This document shows, one piece after another, positions 10,084-20,099 of a stretch of 64,000 nucleotides of DNA (positions are counted from its first letter, which is position 1; each line of letters opens with the position of its first letter). Source of the stretch: Coenobita brevimanus (Eukaryota; Arthropoda; Malacostraca; Decapoda; Coenobitidae); contig JAVRFU010000164.1 in the NCBI GenBank assembly GCA_032717465.1, positions 22,654-86,653 on the forward strand. The letters run 5' to 3'. Made by a program: the position numbers and the translations under genes. The notes below the pieces were generated by a model that saw only the letters and a list, made by a program, of their open reading frames with translations, was not told the origin of the DNA and made no database searches.

Positions 10084-10500
10084 AACCTGTTTTATATTTT
10101 CTTGAGAAGCTGAGGATCAAAGAAATGGCAGATGATTACAGGTCCAAAGTAGAGGAGGAGTTACTATCAGTGAATTGGAATGAAATGGATCTGGACAGTC
10201 TGTGGAATGCACATAGGGATTGCCTAGTTAGGAAAGCTAAAGCGGTATGTAGCGTGGCAAGAGTAACAACAAAGATGAAAGGTATGGCATGGTGGGATGA
10301 GGTTAAGAGAGCAGTGGAGGAAAAGAGGAAGAAGTGGCTAGAGTGGTTACAGGACAGGGGTTCAGTTGAAGTAAGAACTGAATATATTGAGAGCAAGAAG
10401 CACATAAAGAGACTAGTGAAGAGGAAGGAGGAGGAGGTAAATGATGATAAAGGAAGAATAATGAATGCAAACTACTCAGAAAAAACCCCATCGTAAAAGG
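10084..10500 (+). mobile_element. LINE-A fragment, endonuclease-RT linker
   Basis: An open frame reads ADDYRSKVEEELLSVNWNEM, WNAHRDCLVRKAKAVCSVAR, then GMAWWDEVKRAVEEKRKKW and YIESKKHIKRLVKRKEEEV. The charged helical segment with a central WW(D/N)EVKRAV and K(R)..W pattern is typical of the linker between the apurinic-type endonuclease and the RT of LINEs (family knowledge). It lacks both enzymatic domains. Assignment to LINE-A rather than LINE-D is inferred. Confidence 0.6.
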
Positions 10501-10619
10501 AGTAGTGACTGTAATAAATAATATCCAAAGCCTACACTATTGAACATAGACTATGATGGATCCCCCTGAAATATAGATATTAAAGTATTGATTATTAATA
10601 ATAAGTATATTTATAGAAT

Positions 10620-11040
10620 GACTGGGAATCGTCCAGGGTGCGAATTGTCCTGACAAGGAATTGTCTGATAGCGAATTGTCTCAGAACCCGCTGATCATGA
10701 GTAATCATATAAATCAGGTTTACTGGTTACAAGGCTTTATTTAATGCTTTAACTTTATTTAAGTGCTTTAACTTACAGGTACATACCAGAACAGTAAATA
10801 TTTAACTTGCAAATACAGTACTGTGGAAAAAGCAGTATAGCAAATCTTTAACGAACAAATAAATAAGGCATATTCTGACACCTATCAGGTAAACTGGTTA
10901 TAAGACTACTTCTTGCTTTAATGTTATTTAATAGTACTTTAACTTGCACATAAAATTACCAGAACGGAAATGTACTATACTGAGGAAAAGCAGTACAGCA
11001 AATTACGTGATCACGTGATCAAAACAAACCATGTGCACTG
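10620..11040. repeat. short repeats: GAATTGTC motif cluster and a ~175-bp direct repeat
   Basis: At 10629-10690 GAATCGTCC / GCGAATTGTCC / GGAATTGTCT / GCGAATTGTCT recur about every 18-20 bp. At 10706 and 10883 similar blocks start (ATCAGGTTTACTGGTTACAAGG and ATCAGGTAAACTGGTTATAAG-type sequence), giving a diverged direct duplication. A palindrome ACGTGATCACGTGATC lies near 11004. Function unknown. Confidence 0.5.
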
Positions 11041-11230
11041 CACTGATGTTCAAGGGTTTGGCCTTTCAAAGGCCTGTCTTGCATAAATTTATAGTTTTTG
11101 TATTGGTTCTTTAATCTTACGTTGTCTTATACGTATCCCAGAACTTACCGCATATAATAGCGAGCGTGTTCGTTGCGAACCTAGTGCATACTGCTGGTGC
11201 AGTACTGCTTGCAAATACAGTAATACTGTA

Positions 11231-11671
11231 CCTCAATATACAATACCCTGGCTTAACGATGGTAGAAATTGCACCATATCCTGCCTAATGATGGCCAAAC
11301 CCCGGTTTAATGATGGATTTTGAGTTTTTTTTACTGATTTTGATGATAATTTAGACAAAAATTGTGTTTAGATTGATTTATAAACTGTTTTTAGACTTAG
11401 ATTAATGTGTTTTAGCCATAGGTGGGTTGAACATTGTCATTTTGGGGTACAGTTTACTAAGCTTAATTTTTTTCCAGACTTATATTTGACAATTTTTTTA
11501 CTTTCTTGGTTGGTTTTAGTGAGCTATTTACAGGTGTTAGGCTTGGGTTAGCTTCCTTGACAGCTGTTAGGCCATTTAGATTGGGTTTAAACTTGTTTTT
11601 TGGCTCATTTGGGTGAGTTTTCGGCTTGGTTTGGTTGGAAACCCAAGGCTGGTAAACGGTCCACATTGAGG
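11231..11671. mobile_element. TA-flanked MITE, single 81-bp unit
   Basis: The ends are CCTCAAT...ATTGAGG, flanked on both sides by TA (11229-11230 and 11672-11673). Inside are TATACAATACCCTGGCTTAA, one 81-bp-type unit at about 11345-11445, and TACAGTTTACTAAGCTTAAT. The terminal repeat is only 7 bp, so assignment to a mariner-type family rests on the TA and on the shared internal order with 7992-8630. Confidence 0.55.
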
Positions 11672-11734
11672 TACGTGTTAAAAGTACCCCGATATATTAT
11701 GAAAAAAATAATTTACCAGCTACAGCTGCTTTGT

Positions 11735-13135
11735 CTATCTATCTATTGCCAGACACCTTTATCCCATAAGGGATGACCACAAACAAATTACCTCTATGTT
11801 GCCCTGTCCTATGCCATGCTCCCAGCTTACACACCCCGCTCTCATGTACCTCTCCATTCCTTACCACCATCTCATCCTTGGCCTTGCCCTCCCTCCACCT
11901 TACTCACACACACACTCCTCATCAGTCTGTCACTCTTCATCTTCTCCACATGGCCAAACCACCTCAAATTGCTTTTCGTAACGCTTCCTATCCCACCTAC
12001 ACCACAACGTTCCTTCACATCCTCATTTGTCAGTCTGTCTCTCCATGTGACTCCACATGCTCCTCTCAAATAACTCATTTCCATTGCCCTTTCTCTTGAC
12101 TTGTGTCCTTCCAACAAGGTTCAAGCTTCACTTCCATATGTTAAAGTTGTTATCACAGAACTGTCATGCAGTAACTTTTTCACCTCCATGCTCACTTCCC
12201 TGTTTCTTATCACTGCCCTCAAAGAACCTGCACCCTTTCTTCCATGTTGTACCCTTTCAAGCACTTCACCCTCCAAACTTCCATCTTTACTCATCACACT
12301 ACTCAGGTACTTAAATGCTCGCACATTTTCCATTTCCTCCTCATCCAGTCTCACTCTGTATTCACTGACTTCACTTCTCTCAAAGACCATAACTTTACTC
12401 TTCCCTACATTCACCTTTAGATTCCGTTTCTTACATGCTCCCCAAACTCATCCAACAAGCCTTGCAACTCCCCTTCATCTTCACTTAACAACACAATATC
12501 ACCTGCAAACAACAGTACAGGGAGTTTCCACACACTGCCCTCTGTCATTAGTGCTGCTCCAACATCTGCTGTCCTACCTTGTATCTCTTTTATAACCCCA
12601 TCCATATACAGATTGAACAACCATGGAGACATGACACGTCCCTGTTTCAATCCAACCTTCAAAGAGAACAATTCACTCAGTTCCCTATCCACATACACTG
12701 CAGCCTTAGCACCCTTATACATACTCTTCATGGCTTTCAACAACTTCCCATTTACTCCATGTATTCCTAATACTTTCCACATTCCTTGTCTATCCACCCT
12801 GTCACATGCTTTCTCCAAATCCGTGAAGCCACATACAACTTCTGTCTGTTCTCTACAAACTTCTCCACTAAAGACCTAAGAATGAATATCTGATCTGCAC
12901 AACCTCATCCCTTCCTAAAACCTCCCTGTTTTTCAACTAATTCTTCTGTTATTTCCCTAACTCTGTCAGTAGGTCTCCTACCATACACTTTTTCCCCTTT
13001 TCCTTTGTACAGGGGAATGATTATATCTGACTTCCAATCCTCCGGGACTCTGCCTTCCTCCCAGGCCAGTCTGCACATCTTCCAAATCCATTCTACTGCC
13101 AGTAATGATAATTCTCCACCCCTTAATATGAGAAC
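11735..13135 (-). mobile_element. LINE-A copy with reverse transcriptase, minus strand
   Basis: Reading right to left: a finger region (WEEGRVPEDWKSDIIIPLYK, GEKVYGRRPT with an apparent deletion of the NYRGISLL block, EEL.EKQGGFRKG, stop, GCADQIFILRSLVEKF), then DLEKACDRVDRQGMWKVL-type palm A, LKQGRVMSPWLFNLYMDGVI, motif C LLFAGDIVLLSEDEGE, KVNVGKSKVMVFER-type thumb, FKYLSSVMSKDGSLEGEVL and, nearer the 3' end, RLTNEDVKERCGVG and LRWFGHVEKM. The catalytic FADD is FAGD, so the enzyme would be dead. It ends at 11735 with the TATC-repeat tail preceded by CAGACACCTTTATCCC. Several frame changes and stops mark an old copy. Confidence 0.9.
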
Positions 13136-13164
13136 CCCTTATCTCAAGCCCATCTCATGTCTTT

Positions 13165-13440
13165 CTATGGTGTGTGTTCCTTATTGTGTCTTCACTTTCT
13201 ATTAATCTAACCATGCCTGTGTGTGTTTCTGATACACAGCATATCATAATGTATGTATTTAGTTGGTCTGTGTTATTGTCAAAGGGAAAATTTGGGATTG
13301 CACTTGGGATGCCCGGTACTGTAGGGTAAATCCCATAGGTAGTGTGCTTTTGTTATTGTGCAAGTTCTTTATCACACACCAAGCCTTGTACCAGTTATGC
13401 ATGATAACCAAGGGATCACAGTACCGTATATAAACGTGTG
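13165..13440. repeat. unclassified interspersed repeat, copy 2
   Basis: Second copy of the repeat at 8755-9027, in the same orientation. It ends just where the SINE-M copy begins. Confidence 0.7.
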
Positions 13441-13790
13441 TTGCCAGGTGAGCTTGACTGCGACATTTTCTCTCATTTTCCTGTGTCTGTCCTCATCTCT
13501 TCCTATTTCTGCCATCTTTTCTGTCACTTTTTGTTAATCTTGTTTTCTTTTTCGGGTGGCTTTACATTGATTGACAAGCCAAAAAGTTTCCTAGATCCCA
13601 GGAAACCATTTACAACATTGGGTGGTAACTATATAACCAACCCATACATGTTCCCTATGTGTCAGCAAGTGGGTTGGTGGTGGGTTAGTTTCCCTCCATA
13701 TAAAATAACTAACTTGCAGCCAAACGACCACCTATTACGGGATTATGGTGTCTGGCAATAGATATATAGGTAGATAGACAAGTACAGTAT
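13441..13790 (+). repeat. SINE-M, long copy
   Basis: The longest SINE-M copy: a pyrimidine-rich 5' part (TTTCTGCCATCTTTTCTGTC), GGTGGCTTTACATTGATTGA, a hairpin around TTTCCTAGATCCCAGGAAA, GGTGGTAACTATATAACCAA, AAGTGGGTTGGTGG, and a 3' end ATTATGGTGTCTGGCAATAG followed by ATAG-type repeats. The last ~45 bp equal the LINE-A 3' end. No tRNA boxes are clear, so the origin of the head is unknown. An open frame of 107 codons (13438-13761) is a by-product. Confidence 0.8.
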
Positions 13791-13910
13791 CCTTGAGTTA
13801 GTGAGTAATGTGGTGTGGATGATTTTCAGGAGTGGAAGGATTGCCATTGCTGGTGACTCAACTCTGGCCATTTCTACCTCTTCACCAAGTTAGCTGCCAT
13901 CCATGACTGG
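13771..13910 (+). repeat. duplicated segment, copy 1
   Basis: GTACAGTATCCTTGAGTTAG, GTGGTGTGGATGATTTTCAG and CCATCCATGACTGGACT recur at 14727-14870. Because the SINE-M copies before both segments end at the same junction, the duplication (offset about 950 bp) took place after SINE insertion. The acceptor-like GATGATTTTCAG ends at 13829. Confidence 0.8.
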
Positions 13911-14044
13911 ACTAAACCACATATCTGCAGTTGGTACTACACATCAAGTTAAGCCACAGTGGAATGAAGGTTAGTTTTGCTTTGCAGTTCTGTAGCAATT
14001 ATCAGTCATTGGTATCATTATCCATGTGTAGTTTTCTTTGGGGC

Positions 14045-14140
14045 AGAGGGCAGTGAAATGGCAGGGGCAGGGCGACATGTAGGTGATTTGTCAGTGCCCA
14101 CCCCTTACAGGATTAAGGCGTCTGCTTAGATAAATATAGT
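14045..14140 (+). mobile_element. LINE-A 3'-end fragment
   Basis: GGCAGTGAAATGGCAGGGGC, AGGGCGACATG.AGG.GATTTGT and GATTAAGGCGTCTG match the end of LINE-A (coding ...RATWRRFVCGHP..). The tail is decayed (CTTAGATAAATATA). Confidence 0.75.
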
Positions 14141-14562
14141 TTTCTTTGGCACAGGATGTAAAATATCCAGAACTATAAAAGGAGGCAGGTAAATGGGAAG
14201 GTTTAACAGAAGAGTAACGAGTAAAATGGGCTTTACATCCATTTATTCTACTGTCAATCTTTTAAAAATTCTCAGCTCCATTTAGAAGGCATTACACCAT
14301 ATACAAATGACCTTATAGTCTCTTGCAAGTTGTTCATTTTAGAGGAAGTATTGAAAAGATATGATTGATACCATTTCAGAACCAAAAAGCTCAGAGCCGG
14401 AATTGTGGGAATTTTACTGATTCTGACCCCAACTCCTTGCTGTCAGAGTTATAATAAAAATTAAGTGTACAATATTAACCATGCTTCCATATCTAAGCTA
14501 TAGTTTCTGTACATTTAATCTGCAAAGTACATGGTCTCTTGCTATTCCCTTTTCACACATTG

Positions 14563-14735
14563 GGTGGTAACTATATATACTGTATTATAACCAACCAACA
14601 CATGTTCTCTATGTGCCATCAAGTGGGTTGGTGGAGGGTTAGTGTCCCTCTGTGTAAAATAACTAACCCAAAGTCAAATGGCCACCTGTTACTGGATTAT
14701 GGTGTCTGGCAATAGATAATTGATAGACTAGTACA
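14563..14735 (+). repeat. SINE-M copy
   Basis: GGGTGGTAACTATATA, TATAACCAACCAACACATGT, GTGGGTTGGTGGAGGGTTAG and ATTATGGTGTCTGGCAATAG. It carries a small internal insertion (TATACTGTAT). Confidence 0.8.
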
Positions 14736-14870
14736 GCATCCTTGAGTTAGTGAGTAATGTGGTGTGGATGATTTTCAGGTGTGAAGGGTTGCAACTGCTG
14801 ATGACTCTCAACTCTGGGTGTGTCCATCTGTTCACCAAGTGAGCCGCCATCCATGACTGGACTGCCATAA
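14727..14870 (+). repeat. duplicated segment, copy 2
   Basis: GTACAGCATCCTTGAGTTAG, GTGGTGTGGATGATTTTCAG and CCATCCATGACTGGACT; partner of 13771-13910. Confidence 0.8.
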
Positions 14871-14933
14871 AGGGTAGTAATTTACCTTAAGTCGTTGAGG
14901 AAACAAGGTGGGTATTACTGTCATTTTTCATTA

Positions 14934-15370
14934 GAGTAAACCCTTGATGTAACAAATTAATTGGGGGAGGGGTGGGTCGCTATATCTGAAAGTTCGCTAC
15001 ATACGAGGTTCAGTATTTCCGAGGGATTACCAAACCAGTTCCCTATGTAAGTGGAGTCGTTCTGTCCAACATGCTACCTAAAGTAATTCAGTGAAGTTTT
15101 ACATGGAGAATTCAATGGTTTACGAAGTTGTACATGTAAATACAATACTGTATGAAGTTGTACATATAAATACAATATCTATAATAAGAATACAGTATAA
15201 TGTAGTACTGTTGCAGTACACTTACTGTCCCAGGAAGGGATGCTGTTGTCACTGTGGCCTGATTTGCGAACTTCCCCCTCATTTAGCGACCTTTGTTTGC
15301 AAAATCCAAGGAAAGCTCGGTCACGATTTGTCTGTTCGTTATATCTGAAATTCGCAATACCAGGCGTTGG
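14934..15370 (+). mobile_element. possible Tigger-like element remnant
   Basis: AGTAAACCCTTGATGTAACA resembles pogo/Tigger terminal repeats, and inner motifs such as TCGCTATATCTGAAAGTTCG and GTTCGTTATATCTGAAATTC recur in opposite parts of the segment. No matching right end was found, so limits and family are tentative. Confidence 0.35.
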
Positions 15371-15670
15371 AATGTGAAACAGCCGCTTTCACCGTTCTCA
15401 CACTTCCTACTGAGCAGGCTCCTCCTGCATACTGCAAGCCTTTTCTGACGACGTCACCACTTGCAGTGTAACAAGTGTGTATGCGCACACACACTAACAG
15501 CAATGTGCACTAACACTCTCTTTCTCTCTTCTTAATTTGACGAATGATTCCAAGGACAAAGCTGATTGGATTATTGGCGTCCAATACATAGACTTTTGTT
15601 TAAGTGCCATTAAGACCCAGTCTGTAGCCACATACAAATATTTGGTGTCCCTTGAAGTACTATAATCCTT
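15371..15670. other. no gene seen
   Basis: Mixed sequence with CGACGTCACC near 15449 and a pyrimidine run near 15520. It may be the 3' flank of the copia-like fragment that follows, but no LTR is recognisable. Confidence 0.4.
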
Positions 15671-15676
15671 CTAGTC

Positions 15677-15960
15677 CCAGCTGACTGCTGCACATAGCTG
15701 CTCGGTCAAGGCATCTTTCTTGGTGAGACAGTCAGCCAGTTGTTGTGATGTGTCCATCCAAGACACTTCATCAATCCCCCCTCGCTCCAACATGTCTTGT
15801 AATGCAGCAATATCATTGTGCAATCTCCTGTCTTCAACGTTCCTGCAGGAGTAAAGGACGTCCACCAAACTCTTGTTATCGATGAAACACTTGATCTTGA
15901 AATCTCCACACCATCACAGAATTTGGCAGTTGCATGTCCTGCTTCATAAATTTGCCACAG
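15677..15960 (-). pseudogene. copia-like (Ty1) pol C-terminal fragment, RNase H end
   Basis: One minus frame reads FKIKCFIDNKSLVDVLYSCR, NVEDRRLHNDIAALQDMLER, then IDEVSWMDTSQQLADCLTKK and ends AAVSWD-stop at 15677. The DNKSL(V/H)D, (D/K)RL..(D)I, and QLADCLTK(K) motifs are typical of the RNase H end of Ty1/copia polyproteins (family knowledge). A neighbouring frame upstream carries CLWQIYEAGHATAKFCDG, pointing to a frameshift. Only about 90 residues survive and no LTR or integrase is seen. Confidence 0.75.
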
Positions 15961-15994
15961 GCAACGTGCCCTCTTCCTTAAATGCCCAGAAAGT

Positions 15995-16100
15995 TTTTTT
16001 TTCTCCCCCACATCCCCTGGGGAGGGGGGAAAGAATACTTCCCCAGTATCCCTGCTTGTCGTAAGAGGCGACTAAAAGGGGCCTTTCTGTCTCCAGTCTT
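15995..16100 (+). repeat. conserved repeat segment with GTCG...CGAC hairpin
   Basis: GGGGAAAGAATACTTCCCCA and TGTCGTAAGAGGCGACTAAA form two small hairpins. I recall closely similar sequence in repeats of many arthropods but cannot name the family. A pyrimidine-rich stretch follows. Confidence 0.35.
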
Positions 16101-16741
16101 TCTCTCCTTATTGTCCTCTTCTGCTTTTCTGTCCTGCCTCTCTTCTTGATATTTCTGTGTTTCTTCTGGCCTTTATTTTCCCTCTACTCCTACAATGCCA
16201 TATTATGTGTTGGTGTTAATTCTTTGCTTTTCCTTACTTCAAATCACTTCTTGCAGTCAGCATTCAACATTTAACTATCTGTGTTGCATATGTACCAAAA
16301 TTGAGAGTTTTTATAATACACAGTAGTTGGAATTGCCAGGCCCATGCAGTAATATGTTTTATGATGTACTGGTACTGTTTCTGTGTGTTTCTGCCGTAGT
16401 TATTCATTTCAGATTGTGCCATGATGGAGGTGTGTGTGCAGTGCCTTTGAAGGGAGTGGATTGATGTGTATAGACACCATAACTGCACAGGACAGCCCTT
16501 CGGAAATAATTGCGTGCCTGTGGTTGATGGGTCTTTGGCCAGACAGACTGGGGTTGATCTACAGCAACCAAGAGGTATATAAAAACATCAATAATGTCCA
16601 GATTGACTCTGTTGGATACATTTATGTGAAGCTACAGAGCGTGGTTAATGTTTTTGGCATATCCAATAGAGCCAAGATTCAGGGAGCTTGAATAATGAGT
16701 GAATGGAAGTGTGGCCCATTGGATTGGGCAAATTTGGGCTG

Positions 16742-16818
16742 TCAGGACGTTGCTACTCCTCACCCTGCCGTAGGGTGGGAAAGGAGGTCCAGGTGATGAT
16801 GATGATGATGATGATGAT
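16742..16818 (+). repeat. SINE-like 3' end with GAT tail
   Basis: CTCACCCTGCCGTAGGGTGG, GAAAGGAGG and a run of GATGATGAT. Similar ends are at 19893-19945 (CCTACCTTACCCCGTCTTTG) and 38440-38490 (CCATACCTTACCCCATCCTT). Confidence 0.5.
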
Positions 16819-17045
16819 CTATCTATCTATCTATTGTCAGACACCATAATCCTGTAAGGGGTGGCCATTTGACTTTGAGTTATTGGTTTTACGGGGAGGG
16901 GCACTAACCCTTCACCAACCCACTTGTTGACACGTAGGGAGAACGTATGGGTTCGTTATATGGTTGCCACCCAGTGTTGTAAATGGTTTCTTGGCTTACA
17001 GGAAACCATTTGGCTTGTCACTCAATGTAAAGCCACCTGTAAAGG
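16818..17045 (-). repeat. SINE-M copy, nearly full body
   Basis: On the minus strand the order is GGTGGCTTTACATTGAGTGA, the AATGGTTTCCTG hairpin, ATATAACGAACCCATACGTT, GTGGGTTGGTGAAGGGTTAG, CAAATGGCCACCCCTTACAG, ATTATGGTGTCTGACAATAG and a TAGA repeat tail at 16818-16835. It lies next to the 3' end of the LINE-B copy. Confidence 0.85.
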
Positions 17046-17082
17046 AAAGAAGAGCAAATCAAAATACAAGAGAGAGCCAAAT

Positions 17083-18245
17083 TCAAGATCTGATCATTTT
17101 GAGATGCCTGGACACACTGTGTTTGAAAGACTGGAGATCATAGGAAGCAGGAAATACAAACAGAGGGAGACAGTTCCAGAGTTGACCTGTTGCATAAATG
17201 AAAGGCTGGGAGTAACGGTTAATTCTTGCATTACAGAGTTGGACAGAAAAGGGATGAGAGTTTGCTGCAAGACAGGTGCTACGTGCCCATCGTAAAGGTG
17301 GAGGAATGCATGCAGACAGTTCAGAGGAGCAGAGACCATTGAAGAAGCGATAGAAAAGAGATAAAGATGCAACAGTGCGATGAGGAGACAGAGGTTGAAG
17401 GGAGTCAGTAAGAGGAGGAGAGTTAATGAGACGAAAAGTCTTAGACTTCACCCTATTGAGAAGAGCTGTATGTGGGGAGCCTTCCCACACATGAGAGTTG
17501 TACTCCACACAGGGACGGATAAAACTCCTGTATAGAGTCAACAGTTGTGCAGGTGTAAAGAAGGAACAGAGTCTGCTTAGCACACCCAATCTCTTCGAAG
17601 CAGATTTTACAAGAGATGTAATATGATCTTTCCAAGATACATCCCAAGTAAGTGAAACCCCAAACATGTTCAAGGATGATGCAGGATTAAGCTGAATATT
17701 ATTAAACATTAGTGTGTATACCTGTGGAAGATTTTGTCGGGTTGATAAGTGTAAAAACTGAGTCATTGATGCATTAAAAACAACCAGATTATTTTTACCC
17801 CAGTCAGCGATATGAGCCAAGTCAGACATTAGGTGTGCCATAGCCTCATCCCTTGTTTGTCAAAGTAACTGCTGAGATGGAAGTTGAGGGAACCAAATAG
17901 AAAGGTGAAGGGTGGAGTCATCAGCGTACGAGTGGATAGGGTTAGATGTACTGCTTAGAAAGTCATTGATGAATAAAAGGAAGAGAGTTGGTAATAGGAC
18001 GGAGCCCTGAGGAACACCACTGTTGATAGATCTAGGAGGAGAACGATGGCCTTCTACAACAGCGGCTATAGAACGACCAGAAAGGAAGCTAGAGATGAAG
18101 GCACAGATAGAAGGATAGAAACCGTAAGAGGGCAGTTTGGAAATTAAAGATTTATGCCAGACTTGATTGAAAGCCTTTGAGATGTCAAGTGCAATGGCAA
18201 AGCTTTCACCAAAGTCCCTAAAGGAGGATGACCAGGAGTCTGAAA
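17083..18245 (-). mobile_element. LINE-B reverse transcriptase, jockey/CR1-like
   Basis: Minus-strand frame of about 390 codons. Upstream part: IALDISKAFNQVWHKSLISK (palm A), FLSGRSIAAVVEGHRS, NSGVPQGSVL (motif B), YADDSTLHLS (catalytic motif C, intact). A TGA at 17860-17862 interrupts the frame, which then runs open to 17083: GKNNLVVFNASMTQFLHLST, LGVLSRLCSFFTPAQLLTLY, SFIRPCVEYNSHVWEGS, RVKSKTFRLINSPPLT, FNGLCSSELSACIPPP, LWNCLPLFVFPASYDLQSFK. These are standard features of jockey/CR1-type LINEs (family knowledge). It is 5' truncated with no endonuclease, but only one stop over more than 1 kb suggests moderate age. The D of (S)KAF(D) is N here. Confidence 0.9.
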
Positions 18246-18424
18246 GGTAGGTTGGTAGTGGGTGTGTACTAACCAGCGTACTTTATTATAATGCCCAATC
18301 CAGGTGAAGACATAGCATAGATACCATGTACTGTGTAGCTTTCTCTTTGCATCACCCTTGTTGGCTAAGCATTTTATTTGTAATCATGTGTATGGAGTGT
18401 GCTGAGGTGAATATTTTTGGTACT

Positions 18425-18535
18425 GTTGCAAGAGGCAGACTGAGGAAGACTTGGGACAAGGTCATAGAGGGTGACCTCACAAGTGAGAGACTGATTAGGG
18501 AGGCTGCTGGATATTGAGCAGTATGGGGAGAGCAA
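18425..18535 (+). mobile_element. LINE-D short 3' fragment
   Basis: RGRLRKTWDKVIEGDLTSER, LIREAAGY then stop. It corresponds to the last 40 codons of LINE-D and lacks the final AAWR..IR. Confidence 0.75.
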
Positions 18536-18649
18536 GAGTTTAGTTATCATTCCGCATTATCTGCATGTTATTTAAAATGTGTGTGTGTGTGTGTGTGGTT
18601 ATTGTACTTCAGCAGATGTTAACACAGTGGCTCACACCAAAATTGCTCT

Positions 18650-18790
18650 TCTCACAGTACACCATCCGTCTTTCAGGGGATAGGGAGTTGAGGGATGTTT
18701 GTATAGCCAGGGACTGGATCCACTACAGCTTCCTTTTATGGGATAAGGAGGGAATTGAGGGATGTTTGTATAATCAGGGAGTGTAGCCAG
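18650..18790 (+). repeat. dispersed repeat with internal GAGGGATGTTTGTATA duplication
   Basis: TTGAGGGATGTTTGTATAGC and TTGAGGGATGTTTGTATAAT lie about 80 bp apart. Related stretches around CTGCAGTCCACCAT occur at 19230, 19730, 33310, 38100 and, reversed, near 62320. Confidence 0.5.
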
Positions 18791-18917
18791 CTAATTATGT
18801 GAGTGCCACTAATCACAGCCATCAGTTTGTAGTCCCCAGGTGTATTTAACAGACAGAAACCATGAATCGGGGTCACAGACTTTAAGTAAGGCACTGACAT
18901 GCATCGTGTTTTAATTA

Positions 18918-19025
18918 TGATAGTTCTTTCACCTTGACCTGGCCTAGATTTCAGCCTCTTGTAGCTTTAATTTTAGTTCTTTCACCTTGACCTGGCCTAG
19001 ATTTCAGCCTCTTGTAGCTTTATTT
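18918..19025. repeat. 55-bp direct duplication
   Basis: AGTTCTTTCACCTTGACCTG through CCTCTTGTAGCTTTA occurs twice in tandem, starting at about 18922 and 18977, with almost no change. Confidence 0.9.
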
Positions 19026-19364
19026 CATTCAGCTCTGACAGAAAAAAGTGTTGTGACTCAAAATCCTTTCCATGGCACTTCTTTGTGACTGGCATTGTAC
19101 CGTATTATTTCAGCTCAGTTTGAAGGTGATTTTTCAATTTTATGCCAAGTTTGTAGTATAAGTAATAGTAGTTGCAGCCCCCGGTTCATTGAGCAACATG
19201 AACCGAGTGGGCTGCAGGTGGAAGTTCCTCTTCTGCAGTCCACCATTACATCAGTGCCACCCCATGAAGGCTGCAGGGTTATTCCAGGCCAACTCACCCC
19301 AAACCTCCCAGTTCATGCCGTCAATTTTCTTGGAAATATTCAGGAAAATGCTTGTATTTGTTTG

Positions 19365-19415
19365 TGGCCACCCCTTATGGGATTAGGGCATCTGGCAATA
19401 GATGGATAGATAGAA
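19365..19415 (+). mobile_element. LINE-A 3'-end fragment (~50 bp)
   Basis: TGTGGCCACCCCTTATGGGA, then TAGGGCATCTGGCAATAGAT and GGATAG repeats: only the last coding bases plus tail. Confidence 0.75.
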
Positions 19416-19552
19416 CCATGCAAAATCTTGCTGTCTTCAGAGAATGTTATGAACTTAACCAGAGACTGAAAAGGTTAATATATAATTTTCACTTTCAGGT
19501 TGGAGTTGACTCAGCCGTGGAAACTGCCATGTCATCGTATCATATCGTACAT

Positions 19553-19635
19553 AACGGCTCCAACATGCTTGCCTGCGTCAGCCTTGGTCACCTAATGGCG
19601 GCTCTACACGCTGCCCGATCTCTGGCAGTCACCAT
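19553..19635 (-). mobile_element. LINE-D 3'-end fragment
   Basis: GGCTCCAACATGCTTGCCTG and TCACCTAATGGCGGCTCTAC are the reverse complement of the LINE-D end, preceded on the plus strand by CATCGTATCATATCGTAC, the LINE-D CGATA-rich tail. Directly upstream an acceptor-like TTTCAG at 19493-19498 opens a segment related to 32771. Confidence 0.8.
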
Positions 19636-20099
19636 GACAATTATCTCCACTGTCTGGTAAGTACCTGAATGTGGTTGCATTTTGTTCAAGACTAAATCTG
19701 GGGGTTTGCAGGCTGATGTTGCCCTTCTCCTGCAGTCCACCATGCTCCTCTTGGGGTTTAGGAAGTTAGGAATGTTTGTCTATTGGCACCACTGCATGAA
19801 GACATTCCTTTGCAGTACCAGAGTGGTTTTATACTCCATATTATTGACTAAGGTGCTCATTATTCACTTTATCATATATTCCTATTCTCCTGCATTCTAA
19901 ACCCTACCTTACCCCGTCTTTGGATGGGAAAAGAGGGAGGGATGATGGTTTTCTTGCACGTAATATTACTTTCCGATTGTTTATCATGTATTTTCCCCTG
20001 TGTAATATAAGTCACCATATTTGCCTCAGTTTCCTAGCCTTATCAGCTTCCGTACCTTGCCTTCATATATGATCATTTACTATATCCATCCATCCTCTT

